5,760 bases of DNA from Candidatus Aerophobota bacterium. Its GTDB lineage: Bacteria; Aerophobota; Aerophobia; Aerophobales; AE-B3A. Position 1 is the stretch's first letter; the number at the start of each line of letters is the position of its first letter. Positions 5,094 through 5,760 of this stretch are shown here, piece by piece. The stretch covers positions 1 to 5,760 of the forward strand of contig JAUWAK010000070.1 of NCBI GenBank assembly GCA_030602105.1, written 5' to 3'. Both the position numbers and the translations under genes were made by a program. The notes under the pieces are model-generated. The model was not told the DNA's origin and did no database searches. It was given only the letters and a program-made list of their open reading frames with translations.

Positions 5094-5760
5094 TCACCTT
5101 TGGACGTAAAGGAAGCACTTCACAAATACACCCTCTACGTCAAGGTCCGGTGGAATCTCACGCTTGCACTTGTCCATCACGTGGGGGCACCTTCCGGCGA
5201 ACTTGCACCCCGCTCGCAGGTATTCCTCCCGTTCCAACTCTACGATCTCTGTCTTTCTCTGCCACCGCTGTTTAGGGTCGGCTTCGGGGATGGATTCCCG
5301 GAGGAGCTCCGTGTAGGGGTGTCTCGGCCTCATGAGGATCTCCTCCGCCTTCCCCATCTCCACGACGTTTCCTCTGAACATGATGGCAATCCGGTCACAC
5401 ACGTAATAGGCGGTGGCGAGATCGTGGGTGATGTAGATCACACCCATCCCTTGCTCCTCTTTGAGTTTTCGGAACAGATTCACAACGGACATCCGGAGGG
5501 AGGCGTCTACCATAGACACAGGCTCATCAGCGATCAGAAGGGAAGGGTTGGTGAGGAGGGCCCGCGCGATGGAGATTCGTTGCAGCTGTCCTCCGGAGAA
5601 CTCGCTGGGATATCGCCCCGCGACCTCCGGATAAGACAGGCCCACCGTCCTAAGGGCTTCATCGATCCGTTCCTCTGCCTTCTTCCGCCCCTGGGTCAGG
5701 CCGAAATTGTGTAGGGTCTCGAAGAAGTAGCGGTCCACCTGCCTTAAGGAGTTGAAAGTC
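5094..5760 (-). CDS. Oligopeptide/dipeptide-type ABC transporter ATP-binding protein, C-terminal part
   Basis: The frame is open to the right edge, so the N-terminus with the Walker A loop is outside; 221 codons plus a TGA at 5096-5094 are visible. It is one of the two cytoplasmic ATPases that power an Opp/Dpp-family importer. Residue numbers here count from Val-Asp-Arg-Tyr at 5738. The ABC signature is FSGGQLQR (47-54), Walker B LLIADEP (67-73), D-loop SMVDAS (75-80) and H-loop ITHD (103-106). After it comes the oligo_HPY tail typical of this subfamily, HPYTELL (140-146) and GCKFAGRCPHVMDKC (177-191), with cysteines at 178, 184, 191 and 208 and a normal C-terminal end. Opp/Dpp-type importers often carry oligosaccharides in thermophiles and anaerobes, and the GH2 enzyme downstream supports that here, but the substrate is inference. 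It resembles DppF/OppF more than other ABC ATPases; whether DppD- or DppF-like is not decidable without the N-terminus. Confidence 0.93.
   Translation of the reverse strand, partial: TFNSLRQVDRYFFETLHNFGLTQGRKKAEERIDEALRTVGLSYPEVAGRYPSEFSGGQLQRISIARALLTNPSLLIADEPVSMVDASLRMSVVNLFRKLKEEQGMGVIYITHDLATAYYVCDRIAIMFRGNVVEMGKAEEILMRPRHPYTELLRESIPEADPKQRWQRKTEIVELEREEYLRAGCKFAGRCPHVMDKCKREIPPDLDVEGVFVKCFLYVQR

Noticed and set aside
5004..5714. A 236-codon open frame on the plus strand
   Set aside because: It is antisense to the ABC ATPase, whose signature, Walker B and C-terminal motifs are clear on the minus strand.
5736..5738. GTG as the start of the ABC ATPase
   Set aside because: The frame stays open to the window edge and the Walker A part of the domain must lie upstream, so this is an internal valine.

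Overview
The window is bacterial, or phage/prophage within a bacterium. Every gene I can support reads on the minus strand, so transcription runs from high to low coordinates. Families, Shine-Dalgarno sites (one is AAGGAGGT) and an intrinsic terminator all fit a bacterium. Several protein features (oligopeptide-type ABC ATPase beside a cytoplasmic glycosidase, single-domain integrase) recall anaerobic or thermophilic lineages, but the sequence does not fix a taxon.

Right part (about 4870-5760): the C-terminal portion of an Opp/Dpp-family ABC transporter ATPase enters from the right edge and ends at 5094. It is followed by a roughly 30-codon reading frame that has a strong Shine-Dalgarno but apparently lost its ATG. 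Then, with its own strong Shine-Dalgarno, comes a complete 1032-residue glycoside hydrolase family 2 protein (1775-4873). Together these look like a sugar-uptake and sugar-cleavage locus: the transporter would import an oligosaccharide and the cytoplasmic GH2 enzyme would hydrolyse it. GC content falls sharply between the ATPase (about 37-38 of 60 in lines counted) and the GH2 gene (27-30 of 60), hinting at different histories.

Middle (1451-1774): no intact gene. Just behind the GH2 stop lies an open frame whose last ~30 codons look like the C-terminus of another enzyme, probably a glycosidase remnant. Beyond it are a hairpin followed by a T-tract on the plus strand and an eight-C run.

Left part (1-1450): a 175-residue tyrosine recombinase consisting only of the catalytic domain, a very clear intrinsic terminator, and then the N-terminal 236 residues of a phage large terminase (GpA family) that runs off the left edge. 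The left part therefore looks like the end of a prophage or phage-derived island abutting a carbohydrate-use locus. I see no clearly new system. The most useful leads are the missing-start small frame, the remnant behind GH2, the GH2 C-terminal domain, and the unusual recombinase next to a terminase.
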